This document shows positions 10,831 to 22,590 of a stretch of DNA of 64,000 nucleotides, in pieces. A program made the position numbers and the translations under genes. The stretch comes from Eretmocerus hayati. Its lineage: Eukaryota > Arthropoda > Insecta > Hymenoptera > Aphelinidae. The DNA is taken from assembly GCA_029851415.1 (NCBI GenBank), contig CM056741.1, forward strand, positions 163,295,685 through 163,359,684, given 5' to 3'. Position 1 is the first letter of the stretch. Every line of letters begins with the position of its first letter. The notes below the pieces were generated by a model. That model was not told where the DNA came from, did no database searches, and worked only from the letters and a program-made list of their open reading frames with translations.

Positions 10831-13720
10831 ACATCATTTTTTTATCGACGTAGTAAATAATTTAGATCTAAAGCTAATCCTTCTTCGTCGGTCGTCATCA
10901 TGTCTTTTGTTTATCGTAGTCATGATAGCTGATTTTTCAGACAAATCACCTATCACACACATATATATTTTTCTTCACAATTCCATACTACAATATTTTT
11001 CAGACTGACCACAATGTTTTTCAGTTGGTCAATGTTTTTCATGTTTAAAATTTGATAAAAACCATGAATTTTGGGGTTCATCTTTTTTTAGAAGTTGAAA
11101 AATTGATTGCAGCTGAAAGTCAAAGTGCTCTCATTCTCTGATGCTAATCGATTTCGATATCACATTTGATGTGAAAAGTTTGAGATGCAGTTAGTAGCCT
11201 ACGGGAAAATTATACATATCAAGGATAATTCATTCTTGAAGGGCTTCTCTGGTTAGGTATTTTTTTTTCTTCTGTATTGCAGAAGCCTGTTTTCACTCAA
11301 TCAGGCAAACTTGATTATTGACCTGTTTACTAGAATAGAAAAAATAATCTAGAGCGATCTGATTCAAGATCTATTGAAAAGAACATAAGACTATTCATTC
11401 TTGACACTGGACCAGAGGGTATAGAAAATAAAAATTACACTCTCACCCGGAAGCGATAATTGGTTTTCTTCTCAAGTGATTGTAAAATCAGCCGCTAATA
11501 TTTGAATGATCTTTCAACCATTTTGGGACAACTAAACCATTGAAAGTTGATGATAAAACTAATATTCTCGAGCATATAAATCAATAACGACATTTCATTG
11601 ATCGTATTTGCAGGAAAAAAAAATTTAATACAACGTGCTATCCACCGATCACGAATTGACGATAGCCAGGCTATAGACTTCCGAAAACAAATAAGGGCAT
11701 TGCTGTACCATCCGTTCCCATAAGATTTTACTTTTACTGCATCGACTTTCACAATTTAGAAGAACGATTGCACAGGATGCGGGTGTGGCTCCAGGCAATA
11801 CTTTCCTACTATGAAAATAAGGCCACGACGAAAATTGCTTGTCTGAAATTGACTCGAGGTGAAGGTTTTCAAGAGAGTTTTCGAAGCCTTTAAAACTTTT
11901 TAGCTTAAAAATCTTGTTTAAGGACTTTGCTTGAATTGTTGAAAAAATTCAATCCTCGCCAGGAAGTTTTTTTGAAGACGTATTACTGTAACATCCACTC
12001 CTCAGTCGTGAAAAACTGGCCAAAAAAACATATCAATTGGAAAAATAAAGCTTCCAAAAAGTGATAACAACCGAGTCACCCAAGTATCTAACGCTCAAAT
12101 TTTTCTACAAAAAAGCATTCCTACACCGACAAAGTTCGTCGGTATCCGAGACAAATTTTATGGATTTATATTTTATAATTCCACAGTGCGTGAAAAATTT
12201 TTTTCCTCAAAATTTGCGTTATGACGAAACCATGCAATATATCGCGTAATATTAGAACATCCCGTAAGGGAAGCAAATTGTATTAGAGAGCATAAGTAAC
12301 CAGATTTCGTTATTTGTACCAACTAACTGCTAAGGTTCGTTTTCGGGTTTGTTGCAACGATTCTGATCCAAAATAATTTTTAGAAGTAGACACGTGTCGT
12401 TGAATCTTCTAAGCTTTTTATTTATTGCAAGTTTTCTAAAATGTATGAGGGGTCACAGACTAAAGAACACCGCCTTTGAAGGTTTTTTGGGAATTCGAGC
12501 AAAGTCGTATCTCTCAATTACATCTCGATCACATTCTCTCCTAAAACTGTGGGAGTACATTGTGGACTTGGAATTTTAATGATGAAAAATTTTATAATAA
12601 GTTGATCTAAACAATGCTAAAAGCCTAGGCATGGGAATAGATTGCTCTAAAAATCCATGATCAGCTTTCATTCCTAAAAAATTGAAAAAAAAAAATTCAA
12701 CCTGCCACATAGATGTTATTGCTTCGGGTTGTGTGTATCTTGAGAAATTGTAAAACCAAGAGATGCAATAAATTGAGTCATTCAGCGCAGTAGCTGAGCG
12801 TCATTTTGCGTGATTAACGGCCAATGACTTTCGTGCACCACGGATAAGTTTAATAGGTGAGAGACGCTCACACGCGAGAGTTAGCTTATAAGATGCAGTT
12901 TCATCAGCAGCGTACATGGAAGCAGCCGCCGGCATCCGATATATTAGACTAGGCATGTATTCTTCCATCATAGGTATAACTGATGATGGAACCACTGCAG
13001 TGCAATATACATGTATGGCTTCTCAAGTGAGCGCTTTCAACCCGCTTCGATTTTTCCAATCATCGTTGTACTGGCGTTTCTTTGTTTCGCCTGATGGTAT
13101 ACATACTGCATCATGACGTGACAGACACGTGGAAAAATCATGACACGTTTTTTTCAGTGAAGTGTATCATGGACGCAAACACAATTTATTGCCTGTACGT
13201 ATTTTATTCTTACTTCAATACTTCTGAACTACGAGAATTGAAATTCTTTAAATTAAGGTTTGCAATGTCAGTTTGATCGCAAAATCAATCCATCAAAAGA
13301 TTTTTCGCACGTGCTTTCCGCATGGTAGATCTCATTTTTCGCACACCCATGCAGTCGTGCGAAAAACGTACGTCGACACTACTCGGGCGTGAAGTTTTTT
13401 GCTTTACTCGTGATAATTTCGACCCTCGCCAAGGCTCGGGCCGAAAACAATTACTTGAAAAGCAAAATCAAGCTTCCCGCCATCATGTCGAAAAATGCCA
13501 TATTGTATGTTTCAGAAACATGGAGGGGTTTGATACACAAAGAATTGAAACATGAGTTATTTCTAGATATAACAACTCTATCATTCACTAAATTTTTCTA
13601 CAACGATTGAAGCTCTCGACTGCGTGGCTGACGGCCAAGACTCACGAGGGGAGGAATTTGTCTTTTATATCCCGGGTGCCCGGCTTTCGCCTCCACCCCG
13701 GTTGATCCACGCGAGGGGAG
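10831..13720. other. Non-coding, nothing firmly identified
   Basis: AT-rich sequence. Small frames at 12801-12995 (-) and 12916-13116 (+) lie in a slightly GC-richer island, and the + frame meets a donor-like CAA|GTGAGC near 13026; neither shows a domain. TTTTTCGCAC and its complement recur at 13302-13370. I would not call a gene here. Confidence 0.35.
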
Positions 13721-14148
13721 TCTGGAGGGTCCGGGTCACCAATAAACCTCACTAAACTCTTTCTACAGTCTCGTACCACCTAGAATATGAAGAATCCAGA
13801 GTATCTCCGCCATGTTCAAAGCTACAGCCTACGACATCAGCATTGCCCATATTCGAGGTAGGCACCGTACTGTCAGCGCCACAAACACATGAAGAAATGC
13901 ATAAGGCGGCAAAAAATTGAACTGTCGCGAGGCCGTTTCTCATCTCAAATACATTGTCTCCTATACGGGATACTTGCCACCTCGAATAGGCCCATGTCGA
14001 AAAGTGATATATATATATGGCAATGCTAACGTTTTTGCCTGTAGCTCTGGGAGCCTACTTGACGGAGTTAGTCTGGATTCTTCATATTCTAGGTGGCACG
14101 AAACAGTGAAAAAAGTTTGGTGAGATTTGGTAACCCGGACTCTCCGGA
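13721..14148. mobile_element. Palindromic MITE (arms of about 135 bp)
   Basis: The left arm, from about 13721, includes GGTCCGGGTCACCAA and ACCTAGAATATGAAGAATCC. The right arm, ending near 14148, carries the reverse complements in the same order: GGATTCTTCATATTCTAGGT at about 14077-14096, then GGTAACCCGGACTCTCC. A near-identical stretch of about 25 bp is flanked by diverged arm sequence. The spacer is about 150 bp. It has no transposase frame, so it is non-autonomous; the superfamily is not determined. Confidence 0.75.
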
Positions 14149-14285
14149 TTTTCCTTGTCAGTTGAATCGCTTGCGCCAAGATACATTCTGAAGTATTCGA
14201 CCTATTCGCAATCTATGACAGCTATAAATATCGTTTCATCCGTCTTTTCTGACCAGTGTGGTATCAAGGTTGATATCACCCTTTA

Positions 14286-14464
14286 GGGGCCATTCATAAA
14301 TGACTCCATGCTGACATTGGCCATTTTTACCCCCCCCCCCTTCTGCCACCCCCTTGTCACGCTGAGCCTTTTTCTTTACCCAAGCCTCTTTTATACACGG
14401 TCTGCAGACACATTTGGCTGACCCCGCTGCCTCCAAGAATGTGATGGCATTCATGGATGGCCCC
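14286..14464. mobile_element. Short TIR element (GGGGCCAT termini)
   Basis: It begins GGGGCCATTCATAAATG at 14286 and ends with CATTCATGGATGGCCCC at 14464, an imperfect terminal inverted repeat of about 17 bp. TTA precedes the left end and follows the right end, which fits a short target-site duplication. The total is about 179 bp, with a C-run near 14331 inside and no coding capacity. Termini of this kind are common in insect MITEs; I do not assign a superfamily. Confidence 0.65.
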
Positions 14465-17198
14465 TTAAGAAAGTCACAATCATAAAAAATGAGGAACTAA
14501 TATCGTACACGCAAAGTATGTAAGAAGTTCAAGGCGCTAGAACATTTCTTGTCGCGTAGATAAGTTGTCAGCATGCTGTAGATAGGTATCGCGTAGATTA
14601 GGCGCAGCATGCTGACCCCAAAGTCACCTCACTTAATTGTTTCCTTCTGTACTTTCCTTCCGTCGTTTAATCCAAGCTGTGACCACTGTCGCGTGTTCAG
14701 TGATATCTAATTACAGGATATTGCCCACTTGTACCAAAAAAGTCTGTAGTACATCATGGGTAAGCCAAGCAGGGCATGATGGTGGCATAGAAAGTTTTTC
14801 CAGTGCTCAAACGCGGTAAAAATATAAATAAACTATACGCAACTTTTACACGTTGAAAAAACGACGGAGTCATGCAGTTAGTCTTTACACTTGCGATTAT
14901 TATAATAAATCAACAAAGTTGGCGAGGTGCAAGCTCTCAGTTTTCATTGCGTGCATCAAAATAAGGCGTTGGCAGCTACTGGTAAACTGAATAATATGCC
15001 TCAAGATTCTCCGCATAAGCGCGTGAAAGTGATTCGCCACCGCAAACTCTTTTTAAACCGTTAACACTTGTACCCATATCAGATGTACATACATACACAT
15101 ATATGAAAAATACAATATGAGTTAAGAGGTGCAATGTTCAGACAAGTGAGGCGCGTGCGAAACAGAGGAAATGACCGTTTTATTATTATAGTCTATAGAA
15201 AATTGCACGAGTTTTTTTCCACGTGCGGCTCGTCTTATATCTGTATTGCTTATCTCGACGTCATACAAAATTAGCATTATGAAATTTTAAGTGAGTGATG
15301 CTGCGTACACCTAGTGTTAAAATTAAATTTGCAACGGGAGTTTACGACGTGTGTAAATTGTAGCAGTATTTGCGTGTCTGATGATTACCTAGCGAGTGTA
15401 ATTGATAGATGAATACACGATCACACGGCTCATTTGAATGACAAGCCTGACGATGGTGTACTGTATGATCTGTAAATCATAGCTGCATAAATCAAAGACG
15501 ACATGCATGAGATGTTGTATCACTGTTTGATAAGTTTACACGTGTGTGACTTGCAATTTTGATGACTTTATTAACAAATGGTTAGAATATTTTTTCATTG
15601 GTTGACCAGTTTTTGACTGAACGAAAATGGAAAAAAATGTGTCAGTATTTGAATTTGTAGAAGCGATAATCGAGCACCATTCATTTTCAATCAGATACAA
15701 ATAATAATAGTCGTATGATATCCGGTATGACTTCAATAATTTTCAGTCGGGGATCAGTTAACAAAAGTACCTCCAAAAAGAAAGCCCCTCCTGAAATCGA
15801 GCCTGAAATACATCTGCGTGTTGTGGGATTAATTCTATCCTTGTATTATTTGTGTTATTCAATTCACAGATGCAATAATCGTGAATATCCATTTTATGAT
15901 TAACCTGATTCGAATAAATATTCGTCATTGATTTCGATAGTGATTTGATTTTTATTGATAATTGATTCAATCGGCGGTCTCTTTGGGCATCATAATTATA
16001 TTGAACATCCTCCGAAAATAAGCTTTCCTCCGAATATCAAACACCTCGGCTCGGCCAAAAAAACCCAGAGGACATGTCTTATTGTGGCGAAACCCGGCAT
16101 CATGATAATTTCGAGATTTTCTTTCAGGTTTTTTTTTCATTTTCATGCAAATGAATTGTGGTGAAGACTGGGATTTCTCGTTCTGAAGAATAATTTATTA
16201 ATGAATTCCTCCAATGAATCTCTCCTAGATAAGTAATTTGTTATAGAAACTGTTGCAAAATATTCAACTCGAATGGCTATATTGGAAGCTGACAGATAGA
16301 ACAAATGAATAAAACTTTTTGGTCAAAGCGATGATGTGATTTTAAGTAGTCTGACGTAGCGGCTAAGGTTGACATATAGATCAGCCATCTTGGCTCAAAA
16401 TATTCAAATCAAGGATCTTCGACGTGAAATGAGTGTGTTGAAAATTAAAACGAGCCATAGAAAGATAGTGATATTGGAATTGAAGTATTTCTCAGTTAAA
16501 ACAACTTGGTCAACTTGAAAGCGATCTGATATAGATTTTTGCCTCTTAGTAAGTTGTAAAGTATATTCTGCTTCCGAGTAATCTTATCTGTCGCTGTTCC
16601 GCAGTGGCAACTTGACCCAACGGAGACGGAATAGTAAAAGTGTATAAAAGTTGCTACACGCGCGCAAAACTTCGGGCACGAATGATTTAATTTTGCACCA
16701 ATAAATCAAATGGGGGCTTTTTATCTCAGCAAATGAATGGATTGGGAATAACTTTGAGCATAACATTCGACTTTTTCGATAATTTGATCATTTTCATGTG
16801 GTCTAGAAATATTATATTGTATCTAGATCCACGTAAAAGTGGATTTTAGGTGTTGGAGAATTGAGCCCGTCAACCTCAATAAATTTGAGTATTTGATACA
16901 CAGATATTGCAAATAACGAATTCAACTTAATGAATCATAAAACTCGAGGGGATTGGAGGATGGCAAACATTTTTCATCGGTCAATATAACACGTATAAAT
17001 TTAAAAATTACCATGGGCGTGATCGTTTTTGCTTTGTGCACTCCGAAATTTAACCAAATTCATCAGAGTTGATTTGAAATTATACGTTGATTGATTTTTT
17101 GATCATCGATATCATCCGGGATTTGACACAAAACGATTTCATTATCTGGTGTCCAAGGGTCAGTTTTCCCATAATACTTTTGAAATGTTTCGAATGAA
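14465..17198. other. Non-coding, nothing identified
   Basis: AT-rich sequence with only short overlapping frames. A GTCAGCATGCTG word at 14567-14578 and its near copy CAGCATGCTGACC at 14603-14615 form a small inverted pair. No gene is supported. Confidence 0.4.
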
Positions 17199-17343
17199 GC
17201 GACCGCGGCCTCGTAGATAAGGTCCTTGCCTTCAATGCAGAAGGCTGGGGTTCGAATCTCGGCCGGCGCCAATGTGAAATTTCATAAGTGCCTTTCGGTG
17301 GCTTCGATGGTTCGGAGCCTACCTTCAACTGTAGGTCCTGCAA
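17199..17343 (+). repeat. tRNA-derived SINE fragment
   Basis: The 5' part (17199-17270) reads like a tRNA. It has an A-box-like GTAGATAAGG, an anticodon-arm-like GCCTTCAATGCAGAAGGC, a perfect B box GGTTCGAATCT at 17249-17259, and a 3' acceptor-like GGCCGGCGCC. The 5' acceptor strand does not pair well, so it is not a functional tRNA. A conserved-looking unique tail follows to about 17343. This is the standard build of a Pol III SINE. The two open minus-strand frames across it are incidental. Confidence 0.6.
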
Positions 17344-17735
17344 GATAATTTCGAAAAGAGGTTGTTTATGCGTTAATTAAAGAAAATGCTTCAAATCGTT
17401 CAATACTGGACATTTGAGATGGGTGAAATTTAATTTCGATATCAAGTCGAAAGCTTAACTCCCTGATACGAAATGACACGAGTCTCAAATTAATTTTCAC
17501 GTCGAACCCTGACGTCATTTAAATTAGCCTCGTACTGCAAATATCAAATTCTCTATTTCTCGTATCTGGTGTTCAGGAAAGAATTTCACGCTCGAATTTC
17601 AAAACATCATCTGAAAAACTAATTCCAAAATGTAATTAGCTTAAGGGAAGATGCACCCCTGATTTTGAAGTCTGGCCTAAAACATCGTGAGATGCTGAAG
17701 ATGATCTGGATTTAAATGTATTTTTTCGAAATCAT

Positions 17736-17874
17736 GTGCGTAAAGTTAGTGCGTAAGGAACATTTTTCCGTGCGTAAAGGAATTTTTGCGCACGGAATGC
17801 GTGAAGACCTGTGCGTAAAGTCACCAACAGTGCGTAAGGTAGGTCTTTACGCACTGGAACGTATCTTTACGCAC
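17736..17874. repeat. GTGCGTAAAG motif cluster, left
   Basis: GTGCGTAAAG or GTGCGTAAGG occurs at 17736, 17749, 17770, 17811 and 17830. The inverted form CTTTACGCAC occurs at 17845 and 17865. That is seven copies within 140 bp in both orientations with irregular spacing. This resembles subterminal transposase-binding motifs of DNA transposons more than a tandem satellite; the role is inferred. Confidence 0.8.
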
Positions 17875-18672
17875 TGCCGTATTTTCTTTATAGCCTGATA
17901 TTCTACAACATCTCTTGAAGTTTCTGCGTTGTTTAGCAAAATGATCTCTGTCTTGATTCTGTAGAATCGGAGTGCTCCAATCGTTGATTCGAAGCTGCCC
18001 AAAGCAGGTGTAATGACTTCTTTCACTCGATAGGATGAAAACTTATGAGCTCTCTAAATTGTTATACTCAGTCTTGCTCTCTCAATAAGTCCATACGATT
18101 GAAATATCCTGGTCGGCCCATCGAATTGAACATGGAAATAGTTCACTTCGGTGGATCATGAATTTAATTGAGTTCAATACAATATATAGACCTTTTTGGA
18201 GTGCTTCCACCGTGTCTTCGGTGATTTGAAATCTACCTTGGACCGTGCGTCCAAAGGAAATGTAAATTCACTTTTCGGATACTTCGCCTCAAAAAAGAGT
18301 GTCGGCGATGTATTCATATTCTTTTATAAGAAAGAATCCATAGGTTTCGAAATCACTTTCTATCCCGTGTATTCAGAGCATTATTATTATCGTTAGAATT
18401 GGCAAAGTTCTTTCTATTGTAACATAGAAATGGCATATTATTTCATCAATCCGTTGATTTATTCTTGCCCGTCCTTGACGATATTTATAAAACTCTATAA
18501 TAATTTTCTTCGTAATTCAGAATTGATATTATCTTATGAACTTACATATTCCGGATCTTGTCCACTATTTGTACTTTTGAGGATTGAGATCGATATTTTC
18601 AAACTATGCGGTAGCATATGATATATCAAACAAAAGATCTTTTTCTGATACATTTTCAGAATTTTTTTTTCA

Positions 18673-18772
18673 GTCGGGGGGCTCCGCCCCCCGAACCCCC
18701 CGGCGGGGGCTTCGCCCCCTGCACCCCCACCAGGGGCTACCGCCCCTGGACCCCGCTCTGCGCCCTTTTCCT
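18673..18772. repeat. GC-rich palindromic block
   Basis: Abruptly GC-rich (about 80%) inside AT-rich DNA. It consists of successive small hairpins such as GGGGGGCTCCGCCCCCC and GGGGGCTTCGCCCCC, each with a 3-5 nt loop, plus G/C runs able to form quadruplex or hairpin structure. Composition differs sharply from both flanks, suggesting an acquired module or structure-prone repeat within the 17654-19838 element. Confidence 0.75.
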
Positions 18773-18918
18773 CCACCTGACCCGATCACGATTTGGTTAC
18801 TGGCGTATGAGGTGACCGACAGAATACTAACTTTCCGCACAAAATTTCGAAAAATATCGTACGCAACTCTGTCGAAAGGTTTCCGCACTCGGAAAAACTT
18901 TACACACGAGATGTGAAT

Positions 18919-19015
18919 CTTTACGCACTGTTGAGATACTTTACGCACTCGCCGCTACGCGGCTCGTGCGTAAAGACTCACACTCGTGTGTAAAGATTTT
19001 CACTCGTGCGTAAAT
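18919..19015. repeat. GTGCGTAAAG motif cluster, right
   Basis: CTTTACGCAC at 18919 and 18939 is followed by GTGCGTAAAG at 18966, GTGTGTAAAG near 18987 and GTGCGTAAAT near 19006. It also contains the small palindrome GCCGCTACGCGGC (18951-18963). It is the counterpart of the left cluster across the GC-rich block. Confidence 0.75.
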
Positions 19016-19037
19016 CCAACTTTTCGACATCGTTGCG

Positions 19038-19781
19038 TAATATACTATTTCGATCTAAAAACGATGGCGCAGTCGGTTTTTCGAAAAAAAATTTTTCGAC
19101 TATATTTATTTCCTGGTTTGCGTCCCCTCCGGCAGATCGCCAAATCCATACGACATCTTGTTCGAAATCATAAAAAATACCCCCTAAAGAAGTTTCAGGC
19201 CATTTCGTTAATTTCCGTGGGACTGGATACATTTTTTCGGGTCAAAAATCTGAATTTGCTTGCTGAAATGCCTCAGAACTCGAAAAATATCAATAATTTC
19301 GAAAAATGACAGGAATACTTTCTTGTTTCGATTGAAAAATTACATCGGATTAGTGAACAAAGAAAATCAGAAGTCGGAAATTTTTATTTGAAAAATTAGA
19401 CATATATATAATTATATAAATCTCTGGTGATATTATTTCTTGATTCTTGAAATATTTTGTTTACTAATTCGATGTAGTTTTTTAATCTGAACAAGAAAGT
19501 ATTCTCGTCATTTTTCGAAATTATCGATATTTCTCGAGTTCTAGGGCGTTTCAGCAAGAAAATCCAGATTTTTGACCCGAAAAAATGTATCTAGTCGCAC
19601 ATCATTTGATGGATCGGTCTGTAAATTTTTTTGGTTGTACTTTTTGTGATTTTGAACAAAATGTCGTATGGGTTTGTTGATCCGACAAAACGGGTGCGAA
19701 ACAAAAGATAAATATGGTCGAAAAATTTGTTTTTCGAAAAACCGACTACGCCATCGTTGTTAGATCGAAAAAATACGTATA
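19038..19781. repeat. Large foldback (inverted repeat, arms of about 350 bp)
   Basis: The left arm (about 19038-19395) and right arm (about 19425-19781) are inverted copies at roughly 80% identity. Shared words in mirrored order include ACGATGGCG with AGTCGGTTTTTCGAAAAA, CCATACGACAT with TTGTTC, ACATTTTTTCGGGTCAAAA, and AATTTCGAAAAATGAC. The loop is about 30 bp. It could form a long hairpin RNA if transcribed. Confidence 0.85.
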
Positions 19782-19838
19782 AAAATGAATCTTCAGCCCC
19801 CCATGATTTTTTAGGCCAGACTTCAACATCAGGGGGTT

Positions 19839-21619
19839 GAGTATTTATTGATCTGAATGAAAATGTAGTATCTTTTTTTTTGCATTTGAATAAAAATGAT
19901 CAGATCAGTAATTCATGATCAACTGACACATTTCGAAGAGGATTTTTATTACAGTGTACTAGTAAGTTTTGACGATTCAAATAGCTAAAATAGCATCAAC
20001 AACAAATCAGATTTTTTTTTACTATTTGTTTCTTTATTGCACCCATCACTTATTCGAAAGCGAAATTCTTCAAAATTTTACAATCTCGAAACAGGGAATA
20101 ATGATCAATTGGATAAAGACTAGATCCTTATTGTCAGTTCTTGTATAATAAAATTCCGATACAAAGCGAACAATGGCACATTTTTTTCGTCGAACGGGAG
20201 AGATCTTCAAAATTTCAGACACGAGCGAGCCATCATATAAGTACATCCAAAGGAAAGCATCGATCGTTTGGTAAAAGAGGAATTCGTGTGCCACACAGCT
20301 CATCTCGATCACGATAAATGCTTACTGTATACTACTCGGTATGCCAAATAACCTACACCATCAAAATCGATACTCGAGTACATACTACGAGTTTCTACTA
20401 ACGATCACGATCGATACCGTCAGGTCACGATGGAAGAATCGATACATCAGACGATCGATAGCGTTTTCAATGTATACCGAAGAAATGATCGGTAGCTTTG
20501 GATCCATCATTTATAATTAGAGAAAGGTCATCTCGAAGATCTCGTATCCGTGGCAACCCACCTTACGAGTGTACCAAGTGCATAAACGTACATCATACAT
20601 ACATACTTTATGAGTAAACCGAGAATCTTGGTGGATATTCACCTCCCTCGCAATCCGATGCTTCTCAGTACATAACTAGCAAAAGTATAAGGTATATAGA
20701 AGTACACGAGGGAAAGTCGAGATCTACGAGCATCCAGAGATTGCTCTATAACATGTATGTCCTCCGTCTTCCGCCTTTTGCAAAGAGCATGTACCAGTGT
20801 ATGTACACGTATATAATAAATATAAGTAAGAGAGAGCCACCATCACGCGACATGGCATTGCTCCATAATAATAAGCCGTGTGGTATATAGCATTCGAGAC
20901 TTTGTCATCAAGATAGAGGTAGAGAGGTGAATGTCTTTGAAGAGCTGCTCTGTGTTGTGATAATGTCGCTCTGTGTGGCTGTATATGGCTGTTGATCCCT
21001 TGAGAAGCTGTTTCAAAGTCTCGTTTCGTTCTTTTGATCGCGGAAAAACATTCGCCATCACCGAGACATCAAGTGCCTCTGTTCTTCAGTCGCAGAACTA
21101 TGATGACACAGAGCTTGTACGCCGCCTTTTTGAGGATATTGTTATGGCAGGAGATGAAAAAAAAATCGTTATGTGGATTGTCCGAGATACTTGCATTCCT
21201 TGGGTGACAGCGAGATTCATGCATTTTTCAAGACTGGGTAGGAGAGAATTGTTGGAGGTTCATTTTTTCCGAGCTTTATCGTCTATCTCGCGCTACGACT
21301 CGTTCGATTTTGTGAATGTTCGCGATGAATCAGAAGCCCCTGAAATTTTTTTGCAACTCGAGAATGATAATTGTAAATAAAATGTAGCGATCAATTGATG
21401 GGATTGAAAAGAGGTTTCGCATAAAGTTCGTAAACGTAACATCTCGATGAACCGTTGCTACTACTAGCCATAACCACCCACCGGCCTGTCCAGCCACTAC
21501 TCTCATCAACCTCTCCACACACCATCCCGACCGTCAACCTATCCTCCTAACGAATCTGCCGCGCACCCACCCATTACCCACACGGCCACGTACTACATTT
21601 TAGCCAACCAGCCAGCCAA
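19839..21619. other. Non-coding with one unassigned open frame
   Basis: The region 20330-20530 is rich in GATCG and CGATC words. An open frame at 20973-21380 (+, 135 codons) contains an acidic-aromatic stretch but no domain I know, and it has a 72-codon frame opposite its start. I do not call it a gene with confidence. Confidence 0.35.
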
Positions 21620-22590
21620 CCAAGCCCAGACCAGACGAGACTATTAGACCGTTCGAGACCACACCCGATTCGTTCCGTACCTATTCACAACGTTACGGAC
21701 CGTACCAGATCGTCAAAGACCGTTCCAGACCATCCCAGACCTGACCATACCGAACCAGATCGTTCCAGACCAGGTCATGCCAGGCCGTCCAAGATCATTA
21801 AAGACCATCCCAGACCGTACCAGATCATTCCAGAACATGAGTGATCATCCCAGACGGTAGCAGGCCGCACCAGACCATACCAGATCATTACCGAGCATCC
21901 CGGACCATCAGATATCGTACCAGACCATAACATACCATCCCAGATCATACCAGATCATTCTAGACCATTGAATACGGTACCAGACCATACCAGATCATTC
22001 CAGACCGTACCAGACCATCAGATACAGTAGTAAACCATTACATACCATCCTAGATCTATACCGGATCGTTCAAGACCACCCCAGACCAGACCAGGCCGTG
22101 CCAGACCATCACAGATCATTCCAGACTATTAGAGATCAGTCCAGACCGTCCCAGACCATTCCGGACCGTCTTAGACCATATCAGATCATTTAAGGCCGTT
22201 CAAAATCATACCAGACTATCACAGATTGTTCCAGACCATTAGAGATCATTCCAGACCATTCCAGAAAATTTCGGACCGTCTCAGACCATACCAGATTAGT
22301 TTAGACCGTTTAAAATCATACCAGACCATCACAGATCAATTCAGACCATTAGAGATCATTCCAGACCGTTCCAGACCATTCCGGACCGTCTCAGACCATA
22401 CCGGATCATTTGAGACCGTTCCAAATCGTACCAGATCATTCCGGAACCATGAGAGATCATTCTAGACAGTTCCAGGCCGTGTCAGGCCATCCCAGATCAT
22501 CTAAGACCATCTCAGAATACACCAGATCATTCCAGACCATATTAGGAGCTCATTCCAAACGGTTCCAGACCGTCTTAGATCTCTAATTTT
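21620..22590. repeat. Degenerate CCAGACC minisatellite, period about 10 bp
   Basis: Nearly 1 kb is made of diverged copies of a unit like CCAGACCATT, CCAGACCGTA or CCAGATCATT at a spacing of about 10 bp, on the order of 90 copies. Composition is C/A-rich and changes sharply at both edges. Translation gives artefactual peptides rich in Asp, Arg and Pro. A short outlier island with the same words lies at about 23105-23210. Confidence 0.9.

Larger units (their letters stand above)
17654..19838. mobile_element. Composite 2.2-kb TIR element
   Basis: The left terminus (17654-17700) and right terminus (19791-19838) are inverted copies of about 47 bp. Both carry TTGAAGTCTGGCCTAAAA, preceded by a CCCCTGAT-type end and followed by GCTGAAG. 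Inside, in order: a GTGCGTAAAG motif cluster (17736-17874), AT-rich sequence, a GC-rich palindromic block (18673-18772), a second motif cluster (18919-19015) and a large foldback (19038-19781). No transposase-sized frame is present, so if mobile it would be non-autonomous. No certain target-site duplication is visible. Neither the family nor the internal modules are ones I recognise as a set. Confidence 0.75.

Noticed and set aside
20973..21380. 135-codon plus-strand frame
   Set aside because: Not recognisable and without promoter, splice or homology support; kept only as a note.
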